Assembly: GCF_014205845.1 (NCBI RefSeq)
Contig: NZ_JACHCR010000011.1
Span: forward strand, 62,001 to 126,000
DNA length: 64,000 nucleotides
Direction of reading: 5' to 3'
Source: Mucilaginibacter cryoferens
GTDB taxonomy: Bacteria; Bacteroidota; Bacteroidia; Sphingobacteriales; Sphingobacteriaceae
The notes beneath the pieces are model-generated. The model ran no database searches, was not told the DNA's origin, and worked only from the letters and a program-made list of their open reading frames with translations. Shown here one piece after another: positions 16,953 to 26,016 of the stretch (the first letter of the stretch is position 1; each line of letters starts with the position of its first letter). The position numbers and the translations under genes are program-made.

Positions 16953-18098
16953 TTAACTTGGTATATATTGACTCCCCGAAGGGATGGTTTTTAAATTTAG
17001 TATTTTTATAATCTGTAAAGATACATCTAAAAATAAAATTTTAGGGTTTGCGTTTCTCTCTACATGGTAATGCGCTTTTTCAAGCTCGGTACTTATATAT
17101 TGGGCCTTGGAAATATCAAGTACGTTAGTCATCTTTTGGGCCGTTTCCAGCTCCTTTGCCGGCAGATGCACCAAATTGCCTGCGCCTGCCATCAGCAGGC
17201 AGCACTCGCGGATAAAGCTGATGCCATACCGCAAAAAGTTCTTTTGATTCTCCCGCCCCATTTTGGCAAAGCTATCTACAAAGGTTAATACCTCCAGGCC
17301 CTTATTGCCAAAGCACAGGCGCAGCCATTGTACAAAAAGTTCGTGATAGCTTTTGGTATCCAGCTGCAGCATGGTAAGGGCTTCGGTTAAATTTCCATTG
17401 GTAAGGTAAGCAATTTCACTGGCAGCATCTTCGGTTTGGTTATGCTCGGCTATCAGGTATTGTTTCACTTCCTGCGAATGCAGGCAGGGTATTTTAATCA
17501 GTTGGGTACGGCTTAGAATAGTGTTCAGGATCTGGTCCTGGTTTTGGGCAACAAGAATAAACAGCGTATTAGGCTGTGGCTCCTCAATAATTTTCAACAA
17601 CGCGTTCCCCTCTTTATCCAGGTATTCGGGTAGCCAGAGGATCAGAATTTTATAGGCCGATTCGAACGGTTTGAAGCTTAGTTTTTTTATAATCTGGTGG
17701 CACTCTGCAATATTAATATTGGCCTGTTTGTTTTCGGCATCCAGGTAACCGCGCCAGGCATCCAGGTTAAGGTATGGGTTGGCGCCAAAGGCTTCACGCC
17801 ATTGTTCAATAAAAGTAAGGGCCGTATCGTCTTTGTGTTTAGCAAAAAACGGGTACGAAAAATGCAGGTCGGGGTGCATCAGTTTATTGTATTTTCGGCA
17901 CGATGAGCAAACCCCGCATGAATCGTCGGGTTGTTTATCTTCGCAACTGAGGTACTGGGCATAAGCAACGGCAAGCGCAAGGCTGCCCGATCCTTCGGGG
18001 CCTAAAAATAACTGCGCGTGGCTTACCCTGTTCTCGGTCACCGAGTTAAGTAATCGTTGCTTTGTTGCCGCTTGTCCTACTATTTCCTTAAACTGCAT
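16953..18098 (-). CDS. holB: DNA polymerase III subunit delta' (clamp loader)
   Basis: 381 residues. The P-loop region reads FLGPEGSGSLALA and lacks the lysine of a working Walker A, as expected for delta', which does not hydrolyse ATP. Four zinc cysteines lie in LSCEDKQPDDSCGVCSSCRK (about 52-68). The sensor motif SRTQLIKIPC is present (about 190). Delta' is part of the clamp loader that places the beta clamp on primed DNA. First gene of the holB-ricT-gldH run. Confidence 0.92.
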   Translation of the reverse strand: MQFKEIVGQAATKQRLLNSVTENRVSHAQLFLGPEGSGSLALAVAYAQYLSCEDKQPDDSCGVCSSCRKYNKLMHPDLHFSYPFFAKHKDDTALTFIEQWREAFGANPYLNLDAWRGYLDAENKQANINIAECHQIIKKLSFKPFESAYKILILWLPEYLDKEGNALLKIIEEPQPNTLFILVAQNQDQILNTILSRTQLIKIPCLHSQEVKQYLIAEHNQTEDAASEIAYLTNGNLTEALTMLQLDTKSYHELFVQWLRLCFGNKGLEVLTFVDSFAKMGRENQKNFLRYGISFIRECCLLMAGAGNLVHLPAKELETAQKMTNVLDISKAQYISTELEKAHYHVERNANPKILFLDVSLQIIKILNLKTIPSGSQYIPS

Positions 18099-18117
18099 TG
18101 GTGCAAAATAGCGATTA

Positions 18118-18310
18118 GATTTGAGATTTGAGATATGAGATTTGAGACAGGAGCCGCGCTTCCGGCTAATTCGTATCGCACCTTTTTGTTGCAGAAGCTC
18201 ATTTTACCCAAAAGGCAAAAAAATCTCACATCTCATATCTTTACAAAATACACATCTCATATCTTTACAAAATGCATATCTCATATCTCACATCTCATAT
18301 CTCGCATCTA
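18118..18310. repeat. Inverted low-complexity GAGATTT/AATCTC repeat cluster
   Basis: From 18118 the strand reads repeats of GAGATTT and GAGATAT; from 18222 to 18310 it reads the complementary CATCTCATATCT type units, including two exact copies of CATCTCATATCTTTACAAAA 24 bp apart. The two blocks face each other across about 70 bp between holB and ruvX, and could fold into an imperfect hairpin. Confidence 0.75.
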
Positions 18311-18312
18311 TA

Positions 18313-18720
18313 ATGAGAATCATGGCTTTTGATTACGGCACCAAGCGAATAGGTATCGCGGTTACCGATCCTTTGCAGATAATTGCAACCGCATTGGATA
18401 CCATACACCCAATGTATATTGTTGATTACCTTAAAACGTACTTAAAAACCGAGCAGGTGGAACGCTTTATTGTAGGCGAACCCAAGCAAATGGACAATAC
18501 CCCATCACAATCGGCTATACATGTAAAAGGCTTTGTGGGCTTGCTCAAAAAAACATTCCCCGAGATCCCTATTGAGATGCTTGATGAACGCTTTACCTCC
18601 AAAATGGCTTCGGCTACCATAGCCCAAAGCGGGATGAACAAAAAACACAGGCAAAATAAAGAGCTGGTTGATACCATATCGGCAGTGATACTTTTGCAAA
18701 GCTGGATGAGCAAGTTTTAA
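18313..18720 (+). CDS. ruvX: Putative pre-16S rRNA nuclease / Holliday junction resolvase RuvX (YqgF)
   Basis: 135 residues from ATG 18313. The open frame extends upstream to 18142, but that stretch is the low-complexity repeat, and MRIMAFDYGTKRIGIAVTD is the standard N-terminus. Catalytic acidic residues of the RNase H-like fold appear in AFDYG, GEPKQMD, DERFTS and VDTISA. Family members process the 5' end of 16S rRNA and are also described as Holliday junction resolvases. The stop overlaps that of the convergent acetyltransferase gene by 4 bp. Confidence 0.93.
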   Translation: MRIMAFDYGTKRIGIAVTDPLQIIATALDTIHPMYIVDYLKTYLKTEQVERFIVGEPKQMDNTPSQSAIHVKGFVGLLKKTFPEIPIEMLDERFTSKMASATIAQSGMNKKHRQNKELVDTISAVILLQSWMSKF

Positions 18721-19259
18721 ATGCCTTGTTGATACTCTTCCTTTAAAATGGCATAAACGTGTTTATCCATCACCACTCCGTTTTTAATAACGGCGTTGCG
18801 TAAAACACCTTCTTTGGTATAGCCAGCCTTTTCCAATACCCGCATAGATGCTGTGTTTTTGTGGTATACTCCCGCCTGGATGCGTAAAACAGACAGGTTT
18901 TTAAATGCATAGCCGGTTACCAGGTTAACGGCCTGGGTAATTATTCCCTGGCCCCAATATTGTTCGGCAAGCCAGTAGCCAATTTCGCCGGTTATGCGGT
19001 TTACATCGTTCATCAACTCTATGGCAATCCCACCGCAAACTTCATTATTAATAGCGATAGCAAAATGGGTTAACGGTTGCTTGTGCTGCATTAAATTTAC
19101 CCAAAATTCGGCATCGGCCAGGGTATATGGTGATGGAAATCTATCCATTAAAAAAGCAGATACTTTTGGATTATCTGCATGTTTTTGTAGCGACGCCGCA
19201 TCTGTAAGCCTGATCTGACGTAATGTAAAGCCCTCTCCCTGTAATTCCATTTGTAACAA
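18717..19259 (-). CDS. GNAT family N-acetyltransferase (RimJ/RimL-like)
   Basis: 180 residues with the acetyl-CoA-binding GNAT pattern: TLRQIRLTDAASLQKH at the start, GEIGYWLAEQYWGQGIITQAV (motif A; GQG binds the pyrophosphate) and the typical RimJ/RimL ending VLEKAGYTKEGVLRNAVIKNG. Likely acetylates a protein N-terminus or a small amine; the substrate is unknown. Transcribed toward ruvX with a 4-bp overlap of stops. Confidence 0.9.
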   Translation of the reverse strand: MLQMELQGEGFTLRQIRLTDAASLQKHADNPKVSAFLMDRFPSPYTLADAEFWVNLMQHKQPLTHFAIAINNEVCGGIAIELMNDVNRITGEIGYWLAEQYWGQGIITQAVNLVTGYAFKNLSVLRIQAGVYHKNTASMRVLEKAGYTKEGVLRNAVIKNGVVMDKHVYAILKEEYQQGI

Positions 19260-19341
19260 TAAAATGTTTAAAATTAGTAAAGCAAACCTAAACTGCTAAA
19301 TTGCAAGGGCGTAATTTATTACGCGGTATAAAGACTGACTC

Positions 19342-21702
19342 ATGAAAAAATTATTTACGCTGCTATTGCTGGCCGGCAGCACCGGTGCCTATGCCCAAAA
19401 ACTGGATACCCTAACCATTGAAAAAATTATGCGCGATCCGAAATGGATAGGCGTATCGCCCTCAAATATCCGCTGGAGCGATGATAGTAAAAAGATTCTC
19501 TTTAACTGGAATGACGGCAAAACCGGCCCGGATGAATTGTTTGCCATAACTCCGGGCAGCATTACACCGCAAAAAGTAAGCATTGCCGAGCAGCGTAGTT
19601 TGCCAGCTAACGGCAGCTATAATAAAAAGCATACTCAAAAGGTATTCGAAAAGGGTGGCGATCTGTTTTTGGAGGATATTAAAACCGGTAAAATAATCCA
19701 GCTTACCCATACCGAGCAACGCGAAAGTGCCCCCGTGTTTAGTGGCGACGAAAGCCGGGTGATCTATTCGCAGGGCAGCAATCTGTTTGCCCTGAAGCTT
19801 AATGGTGGTGGTTTAGAGCAGCTAACCAACTTTGTAAAAGCAAAAAGCAAAAAAAGCAAAGAAGACCTGAACCAGCAGGAGCAATGGCTTAAAAAACAAC
19901 AGCAGGAACTTTTTGATATTATTAAGGTAGAGCAAAAACAAGAAAAGCAAGATTCGACAGAAAATGCAAACCTGGAGATTAAAGGTTTAAAGGAGCTTGC
20001 CTTTGGCGATAAAAAAGTAGGCCGCGTTAAGATAAGTCCGGATGAGCGGTTTATTACTTACCGGCTCACCAAACCTGCCGAAGATGTGAAAGATGCCATC
20101 GTACCTAATTATGTTACAGAATCGGGGTTTACAGAAGATATTCCTAACCGCTCAAAAGTGGGCAGGCCATCGTCAACATCTGAGACGTATATTTTCGATA
20201 GCAAGCGTGATACCGTTTACCGCGTTAATACGGCCGATATTCCAGGCATAAAAGATCAGCCGGATTATTTGAAAGATTACCCTAAAGAGCAGGAAACTTA
20301 TAAAAAGGCCAATGCCGACAGGCAGGTTGCCATAGAAGGCGTATTCTGGAGCGAAAACAGCGCCAACGCGATTGTTGTAATATCGGCCCAGGATAATAAG
20401 GATCGATGGATTATGCGGCTGGATGCCGTTACCGGCAAGCTAAACCTGCTCGACCGCCAACGCGACGAAGCATGGATAGGCGGCCCGGGTATAGAAAACT
20501 CGGCAGCGGGCAGCGTGGGTTTTGTTGATGATAACCACTTCTATTTTCAGAGCGAGGCCAGTGGTTACTCACACCTATATATATGCGATGTAAATACAGA
20601 CGCTAAAAAACAACTTACCAACGGCAAGTGGGAGGTACAAACATTGTACCTGTCTAACGATAAAAAGAAATTTTACTTTACTGCCAATATAGATCATCCC
20701 GGCGCAACCAATTTTTACAGTATTCCGGTTGATGGTGGTACCCCAACTAAAATAACCGGTATTAAAGGAGGCAATGAGGTTACACTGTCGCCCGACGAAA
20801 AATGGCTGGCTATCCGTTACTCCTACTCTAACAAACCGTGGGAACTTTATGTGCAGGCAAACAAACCAGGCGCAAAAGCGGTACAGGTTACCAACTCGGT
20901 TAGCGCCGAATATATGTCGTACCCGTGGCGCGATCCGGAGATCATTACCTTTAAAAACCGTTATGGCAGCGATGTTTACGCCCGCCTGTATCTGCCCAAA
21001 CATGCCGACCCAGCTAAACCTGCTGTGGTGTTTGTGCATGGCGCTGGGTATTTGCAGGAGGTTACCTATTCGTGGAGCTATTATTTCCGCGAGTTTATGT
21101 TTAACAATATGCTGGCCGATAATGGCTACACCGTTTTGGATGTTGACTACACCGCAAGCGCCGGCTACGGCCGCGACTGGCGTACGGGCATCTATCGCCA
21201 CATGGGAGGCAAAGACCTGAGCGACCAGGTAGATGGTGTAAAATACCTGGTTGACAAATATGGTGTAAACCCTAAACACGTTGGTTTATACGGCGGATCG
21301 TATGGCGGCTTTATTACACTGATGGGCATGTTTACCGAGCCTGATGTTTTCGCGGCCGGCGGGGCTATCCGTTCGGTTACCGATTGGGCGCATTACAACC
21401 ACGAGTACACTGCCAATATTTTAAACGAACCATTTACCGACGAGTTGGCTTATCGCAAAAGCTCGCCTATATATTTTGCCAATGGCCTAAAAGGCAACCT
21501 GCTGATGCTGCATGGTATGATAGATCAGAACGTAAATTACCAGGATATCATTCGCCTGAGCCAGAAACTGATTGAGTTGCACAAAGAGAATTGGGAGCTG
21601 GCATCATACCCGGTAGAAGATCACGGTTTTGAGCAACCCAGCAGTTGGGCTGACGAATATAAGCGGATATTTAAACTGTTTGAGCAAACGTTGAAGAAGT
21701 GA
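19342..21702 (+). CDS. S9 family prolyl oligopeptidase-type peptidase (DPP4-like), exported
   Basis: 786 residues. Signal peptide MKKLFTLLLLAGSTGAYAQ, a long beta-propeller region (about 40-530) and a C-terminal alpha/beta-hydrolase domain. The catalytic triad is visible as Ser in LYGGSYGGF (about 653), Asp in HGMIDQNVNYQD (about 729) and His in VEDHGF (about 760). A Lys/Gln-rich coiled-coil-like insert lies at about 165-215 inside the propeller. It cleaves dipeptides or oligopeptides in the periplasm. Upstream at 19309-19324 there is a perfect GCGTAA-TTTA-TTACGC inverted repeat, a possible operator. Confidence 0.94.
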   Translation: MKKLFTLLLLAGSTGAYAQKLDTLTIEKIMRDPKWIGVSPSNIRWSDDSKKILFNWNDGKTGPDELFAITPGSITPQKVSIAEQRSLPANGSYNKKHTQKVFEKGGDLFLEDIKTGKIIQLTHTEQRESAPVFSGDESRVIYSQGSNLFALKLNGGGLEQLTNFVKAKSKKSKEDLNQQEQWLKKQQQELFDIIKVEQKQEKQDSTENANLEIKGLKELAFGDKKVGRVKISPDERFITYRLTKPAEDVKDAIVPNYVTESGFTEDIPNRSKVGRPSSTSETYIFDSKRDTVYRVNTADIPGIKDQPDYLKDYPKEQETYKKANADRQVAIEGVFWSENSANAIVVISAQDNKDRWIMRLDAVTGKLNLLDRQRDEAWIGGPGIENSAAGSVGFVDDNHFYFQSEASGYSHLYICDVNTDAKKQLTNGKWEVQTLYLSNDKKKFYFTANIDHPGATNFYSIPVDGGTPTKITGIKGGNEVTLSPDEKWLAIRYSYSNKPWELYVQANKPGAKAVQVTNSVSAEYMSYPWRDPEIITFKNRYGSDVYARLYLPKHADPAKPAVVFVHGAGYLQEVTYSWSYYFREFMFNNMLADNGYTVLDVDYTASAGYGRDWRTGIYRHMGGKDLSDQVDGVKYLVDKYGVNPKHVGLYGGSYGGFITLMGMFTEPDVFAAGGAIRSVTDWAHYNHEYTANILNEPFTDELAYRKSSPIYFANGLKGNLLMLHGMIDQNVNYQDIIRLSQKLIELHKENWELASYPVEDHGFEQPSSWADEYKRIFKLFEQTLKK

Positions 21703-21729
21703 TGTGTCTCCTGCCCTGCTCAATTCATC

Positions 21730-21866
21730 GGGGGGGGGGCACGGCGCGTTAACATGAATCCAAAACTGTTGCGCAACAAGTGAAACAGTGCAAAACGTCA
21801 TTTATCTAATAGTTAGTAAATTATCAATTGTCATAAAATACAAGGCGCAACAAAAGCGCAACAGTT
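21730..21866. repeat. G10 tract and inverted GCGCAACAGTT repeats
   Basis: The 461-bp gap before rplS holds a run of ten G (21730-21739) and an exact 11-bp inverted pair, AACTGTTGCGC (21764-21774) and GCGCAACAGTT (21856-21866). GCGCAACA occurs three times (near 21771, 21845 and 21856). No ORF or RNA gene is recognisable. The rest of the gap is AT-rich leader for rplS. Confidence 0.7.
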
Positions 21867-22163
21867 GGGGAAATAGAGTGAAGATTTAATGGTGATAGCT
21901 CTCTGCTTACTGCCAAAAAGGGGAGATTTTAAATAGCGGCAAGTTTCAGTTATTTCAAATTTACATTACAGCATAACCATGTTGTAGCTAAATTTTAAAT
22001 ACAATAACAGGTCACTCACCTCATCAACCATTTAGTACTCACATATTTTCGCCAAAATACAATTTGTGGAAATTTTAAAAATAGACTTTCATTTATAAAA
22101 AAAAATCCCTATAATTGCAATCCGATTTTTACGGGCTAAAAATCGCTTTAAGAGCTAAAAATC

Positions 22164-22511
22164 ATGGATTTAGTAAAATTTGTTGAAGAGCAATCAATAG
22201 AAAAAAGACAGTTTCCTTCCTTCAAGGCTGGTGATACTGTAAGTGTGCATTATAAAATCAGAGAAGGAAACAAAGAACGTATCCAGCTTTACCAAGGTGT
22301 TGTTATACAACGTAACAGCGCAGGTAATTCAGAAACATTCACCGTTCGTAAAGTTTCTAACGGTATAGGTGTTGAGCGTATCTTCCCTATTAACTCTCCA
22401 AACATTGATAAAATAGAGGTGAACAGCGTTGGTAAAGTGCGTCGCTCTAAATTGTACTATCTGCGTGCCCTTACCGGTAAAGCAGCTCGTATCAAGTCAA
22501 AAAGAGTTTAA
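22164..22511 (+). CDS. rplS: 50S ribosomal protein L19
   Basis: 115 residues, full length. [42 protein letters not shown] and [10 protein letters not shown] are standard L19 motifs. L19 lies at the 30S-50S interface. Here it is monocistronic, away from rpsP-rimM-trmD, with a near-consensus TATAATTG at 22110 and a strong terminator at 22556. Confidence 0.97.
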   Translation: MDLVKFVEEQSIEKRQFPSFKAGDTVSVHYKIREGNKERIQLYQGVVIQRNSAGNSETFTVRKVSNGIGVERIFPINSPNIDKIEVNSVGKVRRSKLYYLRALTGKAARIKSKRV

Positions 22512-22514
22512 TTA

Positions 22515-22538
22515 CCCAACCCCTCTTTTAAAGAGGCA
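22515..22538. repeat. Single arm of the CCTCTCC-type palindromic repeat
   Basis: ACCCAACCCCTCTTTTAAAGAGG has the same layout (C-rich head plus CCTCTTT/AAAGAGG palindrome) as the paired elements at 25859 and 55662, but only one arm is present. Confidence 0.5.
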
Positions 22539-22555
22539 TACAAAAGTTATTAAAG

Positions 22556-22593
22556 CGGCCTTTTCGGATCTTTATCTGGAAAGGCCGTTTTTA
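22556..22593 (+). terminator. Rho-independent terminator after rplS
   Basis: CGGCCTTTTC and GGAAAGGCCG pair across a short loop and are followed by TTTTT, 45 bp after the rplS stop. Confidence 0.8.
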
Positions 22594-22720
22594 TACACCT
22601 TTTGAAGAAGATGCTACTGCTGATGAAGCATACCAATGGCTATAAAATGTAGCCAGTGCTTTACCCTATAAATTACATTTACGGTTTATAGCAGCAACGC
22701 AAATATTGCCGCCTCCTTTA

Positions 22721-23773
22721 TTAAAACTCTACGTAAGCTAATACTGTAGCTTGTTTTTTGCTGCCATTTGCGTCGGTAACAACCAGTGCACCTTTGCGGT
22801 ATAGGGTTAAGCCTTCCCAGTTATTTTTATTACCGGGAAAAGTAGCTACCTGTTTCCATTTGGTATCCTTATGGTTTTTGAGCATTACAATACGGGCAAA
22901 GGTGGTTTTGGTCGATTTTAGGTATGCCGCGTCTTTATCCAAACTATCTTTAAGTGCCGGTATCACATTTTTAATGTTATCCTCCTGGTGGTTAAGTTTT
23001 GGGTTGTCGAGGTAGTACTGGTAATCGCCATTCCAAAAGTAATTGATGCCGTACACTTCATCTTTGGCAGTTGCCGTAATATCCGTTACCCTGAAATATA
23101 ATTGCGGCGATTTAATAGCTTCGGGTTGTTTGGCAAACGAGGTATCGAGCAGATAGCCTTGCCCGCCAGCCTGCGCTCCATTATATTCATAGTAGGCTAA
23201 CAGTTTTTTCTCTTTAGGTAGCCAGGTAACTGCCTCAAACCCGGCATTATTAATAAGTTCCGGGCGCTTCAGGCTGATGATATGCACCGGATCAACTATT
23301 ATTTGGTTGTTAACCGTATCCAGCCGGGCTTTAAGCAGGTAGCAATTTTCCAGTTTATCATCAGTCTCTATAGATAGGTATACTGTATTGTTAACAATAC
23401 TTATCGCTTCAAATCCCTCGTACCCATCGGCAACAGCATCCGGCAGTTTATCCAGGTTTATTACTTTTAAAGTTTTATAGGTGGATAGCGCCGTATCCTT
23501 CCCATCTATCACCCGGCCAATACTATCGGTAAGTAAGCTGTAAATGGCAAAATCACCCTTTAAATTATCTTTTTTAACCTGCGTTTTATGATCGCCATAT
23601 TGAGGTATCAGATAAACCCGGTTATTATAAGTACACATGCCCGAGTATTCTTCGCCGAGGCCGTTAATGGCTTTAGGCAAGGGGATGGTTTTATACCGGT
23701 TTTGACCGAAAGCCAGGTGACTAAAGCCTACCGAGGCCGTTATTAAAAAGATAGTGCGCAAACCTTTATACAT
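22721..23773 (-). CDS. Exported phytase-like esterase-domain protein
   Basis: 350 residues with signal peptide (MYKGLRTIFLITASVGFSHLAFGQ). YEGFEAISI, NAGFEAVTWLP and NNWEGLTLY...GALVVTDANG repeat the E-G/F-E pattern of beta-propeller blades in the esterase-like activity of phytase family. That assignment rests on these motifs alone. Family members are secreted beta-propellers, some binding calcium and cleaving phosphate or other esters. The substrate here is unknown. Monocistronic; convergent with rplS. Confidence 0.7.
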   Translation of the reverse strand: MYKGLRTIFLITASVGFSHLAFGQNRYKTIPLPKAINGLGEEYSGMCTYNNRVYLIPQYGDHKTQVKKDNLKGDFAIYSLLTDSIGRVIDGKDTALSTYKTLKVINLDKLPDAVADGYEGFEAISIVNNTVYLSIETDDKLENCYLLKARLDTVNNQIIVDPVHIISLKRPELINNAGFEAVTWLPKEKKLLAYYEYNGAQAGGQGYLLDTSFAKQPEAIKSPQLYFRVTDITATAKDEVYGINYFWNGDYQYYLDNPKLNHQEDNIKNVIPALKDSLDKDAAYLKSTKTTFARIVMLKNHKDTKWKQVATFPGNKNNWEGLTLYRKGALVVTDANGSKKQATVLAYVEF

Positions 23774-23880
23774 ACTGCAATTATATACGTAAAGCTAAAA
23801 ATAGGTTTTAAAATTCCATGTTAATAAATCCTGAATTTAAAAGCGATTTCCCTGGTACCTAAGCAAGCGAGTTTGTCCGG

Positions 23881-24438
23881 TTACAACACCGTTTCTTCTT
23901 CCAACTGTTCTCTAAAAGCCTTAGTTGAAGTTTGGGCCGACCCGCCTTTAGCCGCAACGGCACCTTTGGTTATAAACTGCCCTCCTTGTACCGTAGCGCC
24001 AATAACTATTCCGGATGACACCAATATCAGATTTTTGATAATGTATTGCCCAAGCAAAGTAGGCGCAAGCAAATTGGAAGTCCACGTTTCGGCAGGAAAG
24101 AAAAACAAAGGGAGCATAGTACCTAACATTTGTAAGTACAACAATATAAGGGTAAAACTAAGCCACCTTTTAAATATCAGTCCCAAACCAATTGCACACT
24201 CCCAACATGCTAAAATTGGTAACGCCATAGCCGGCTTAACGGTGCCAAAGCTGAGCTTTAAAATGGTTTTGCCGGCAATAACTTCGGCAGCGCTTAAGCC
24301 ATGGAAAAACTTCAAAAATCCAAACCAAATAAAAACTATACCCAACGACATCCTGAGAATGTTAAGCCCGTTTCGGGCCTTCCATTTTATCATACTTGTT
24401 TCTGCAGCTATTGCAAAACTTATAAATCTGCGTATCAT
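23881..24438 (-). CDS. DoxX/DUF417-like four-helix membrane protein
   Basis: 185 residues with four hydrophobic segments. RMSLGIVFIWFGFLKFFHGLSAAE, ACWECAIGLGLIFKRW and LYLQMLGTMLPLFFFP fit the DoxX/DUF417 (YkgB-like) family. Family members are inner membrane proteins linked to redox or detoxification roles, but function here is unproven. The C-terminal 25 residues are polar, ending EQLEEETVL. Monocistronic, divergent from moxR across about 330 bp. Confidence 0.7.
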   Translation of the reverse strand: MIRRFISFAIAAETSMIKWKARNGLNILRMSLGIVFIWFGFLKFFHGLSAAEVIAGKTILKLSFGTVKPAMALPILACWECAIGLGLIFKRWLSFTLILLYLQMLGTMLPLFFFPAETWTSNLLAPTLLGQYIIKNLILVSSGIVIGATVQGGQFITKGAVAAKGGSAQTSTKAFREQLEEETVL

Positions 24439-24767
24439 CGGTAGATGTTAATTATATGGGCAATTACGGTTTAAATGGTGGTTCGGCTTTAAATAGGTTA
24501 GTGTTAAGTTCTAAATGTAGAAAAAAGAAAAATCCGACTTATGACTTCCAACTAAAGACTATTGACCTGTTCGTTTGAAAAACTTTAACCCGTAACTAAT
24601 GCCTGTGCGGGTAATTATCTGATCAACTTAAGCGTGTAAATTAAACAATCAAAATACAAAATTTAAATCCCATCGACCAATAATACCCTATCTTGCCCCC
24701 TAACAGCTAAAGATTTAACAAATTTTAACATTTAAACGTGGAATTTTTTTAGCAGAAAAAAGTTTGT
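24439..24767. other. Divergent intergenic region before moxR, no gene seen
   Basis: AT-rich, about 330 bp between the DoxX-like gene and moxR. It contains a short GACTTATGACTTCCAACTAAAGACT low-complexity stretch near 24535 and a weak ACCCG/CGGGT hairpin at 24588-24612. I found no convincing promoter, riboswitch or small ORF. Confidence 0.5.
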
Positions 24768-24803
24768 GTGTTTAAGTTTGCTTCTCGAAATAAAAAAGGG
24801 TTC

Positions 24804-25859
24804 ATGGAAGATTTTAAAAGTAGTACAGAAAATGTTTCGCCGGGCACCGTTACCGGCAGTGCATCGTATTCAACCGATATCAGGGCGCTGAACGAAATGA
24901 TACAAAAGGAGAGTTCTTTTATCGATCTGCTTAAAATGGAGATGGATAAAGTGATCGTTGGTCAGAAATATATGGTTGAACGTTTGCTGATCGGTTTATT
25001 GGCCGATGGGCATATCCTGCTGGAAGGTGTACCGGGCCTGGCAAAAACCCTGGCCATCAATACCCTGGCTAAATGTGTACAGGTAGATTACAGCCGTATA
25101 CAGTTTACCCCCGATCTGTTACCTGCCGATTTGGTTGGTACCATGATCTACAACCAAAAGAAAGAAGAATTTATTGTCCGTAAAGGTCCGTTGTTCTCTA
25201 ACTTCATTCTTGCCGATGAGATAAACCGTGCCCCTGCCAAAGTGCAGAGCGCGTTGTTAGAGGCCATGCAGGAGCGTCAGGTAACCATTGGCGATACCAC
25301 CTTCCCGCTGCCAAACCCGTTTTTGGTACTGGCTACCCAAAATCCAATTGAGCAAGAAGGTACTTACCCCTTACCAGAAGCCCAGGTTGACCGTTTTATG
25401 CTGAAGGTGGTAATTACTTACCCCGAGCGTGAAGACGAAAAAAGGATCATCCGTTCCAGTATTTTACCTGGCGGTATGCCCAAACCAACCGCGGTTGTTA
25501 AGCCCGAAGAAATTGTGCGTGCCCGCAAGATCGTTCGTGAAGTTTATATGGACGAGAAAATTGAGCAGTACATTATCGATATTGTTTTTGCAACCCGTTT
25601 CCCCGATCAGTATAAACTGGCGCACTACAAAAACCTCATCACTTTTGGTGCATCGCCAAGGGCGAGTATCAGTTTGGCGCTTGCGGCCAAGGCCTATGCC
25701 TTTATTAAACACCGCGGCTATGTAATACCAGAGGATGTACGCGCTATATGTCACGATGTGTTACGCCACCGTATTGGCTTAAGCTACGAGGCCGAAGCAG
25801 AAAACATTACCACCGAAAATATTATTACCGGGATATTGAACGCGATAGAGGTACCGTAA
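24804..25859 (+). CDS. moxR: MoxR family AAA+ ATPase
   Basis: 351 residues from ATG 24804; a GTG at 24768 would add 12 residues and cannot be excluded. Walker A is GVPGLAKT, Walker B is ILADEINRAP, with sensor ATQNPIEQEGTYPLPEAQVDRF. MoxR ATPases act as chaperones that insert metal or assemble partners carrying von Willebrand A domains. Here it leads into DUF58 and BatA/BatB, exactly such partners. A pair of inverted repeats separates it from the DUF58 gene. Confidence 0.95.
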   Translation: MEDFKSSTENVSPGTVTGSASYSTDIRALNEMIQKESSFIDLLKMEMDKVIVGQKYMVERLLIGLLADGHILLEGVPGLAKTLAINTLAKCVQVDYSRIQFTPDLLPADLVGTMIYNQKKEEFIVRKGPLFSNFILADEINRAPAKVQSALLEAMQERQVTIGDTTFPLPNPFLVLATQNPIEQEGTYPLPEAQVDRFMLKVVITYPEREDEKRIIRSSILPGGMPKPTAVVKPEEIVRARKIVREVYMDEKIEQYIIDIVFATRFPDQYKLAHYKNLITFGASPRASISLALAAKAYAFIKHRGYVIPEDVRAICHDVLRHRIGLSYEAEAENITTENIITGILNAIEVP

Positions 25860-25997
25860 AGCCTCACCCCGGCCCTCTCCAAAGGAGAGGGAGGAAAAAG
25901 GAAAATAGAGAAAGATGCCAATCTCTTCGAAAAAAGAGAAAAGAATTAAAATATGCTAATCAAAGTCCTCTCCTTTGGAGAGGATTTAGGTGAGGCT
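25859..25997. repeat. Inverted pair of CCTCTCC-type palindromic elements
   Basis: Left arm 25859-25893 (AGCCTCACCCCGG followed by CCCTCTCCAAAGGAGAGGG) and right arm 25965-25997 (CCTCTCCTTTGGAGAGG followed by ATTTAGGTGAGGCT) are inverted copies of one unit about 32 bp long, each holding its own perfect CCTCTCC palindrome. They lie between moxR and the DUF58 gene, about 70 bp apart. Confidence 0.85.
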
Positions 25998-26016
25998 GAA
26001 GCTAGAAGGGGTTATT

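Noticed and set aside
16953..18098. HolB as a broken ATPase because the Walker A lysine is missing
   Set aside because: Delta' normally lacks a working P-loop. Zinc cysteines and the SRTQ motif are intact.
18222..18310. CRISPR-like array
   Set aside because: Units are short, unequal and without spacers of constant length. They are simple low-complexity repeats, and no cas gene is near.
20575..21279. 234-residue minus-strand frame opposite the S9 peptidase
   Set aside because: The forward frame has a full catalytic triad and family length; the antisense frame does not resemble any family.
23873..24451. 192-residue plus-strand frame opposite the DoxX-like gene
   Set aside because: The minus strand shows four regular membrane helices and family motifs. 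The plus frame is low in structure.
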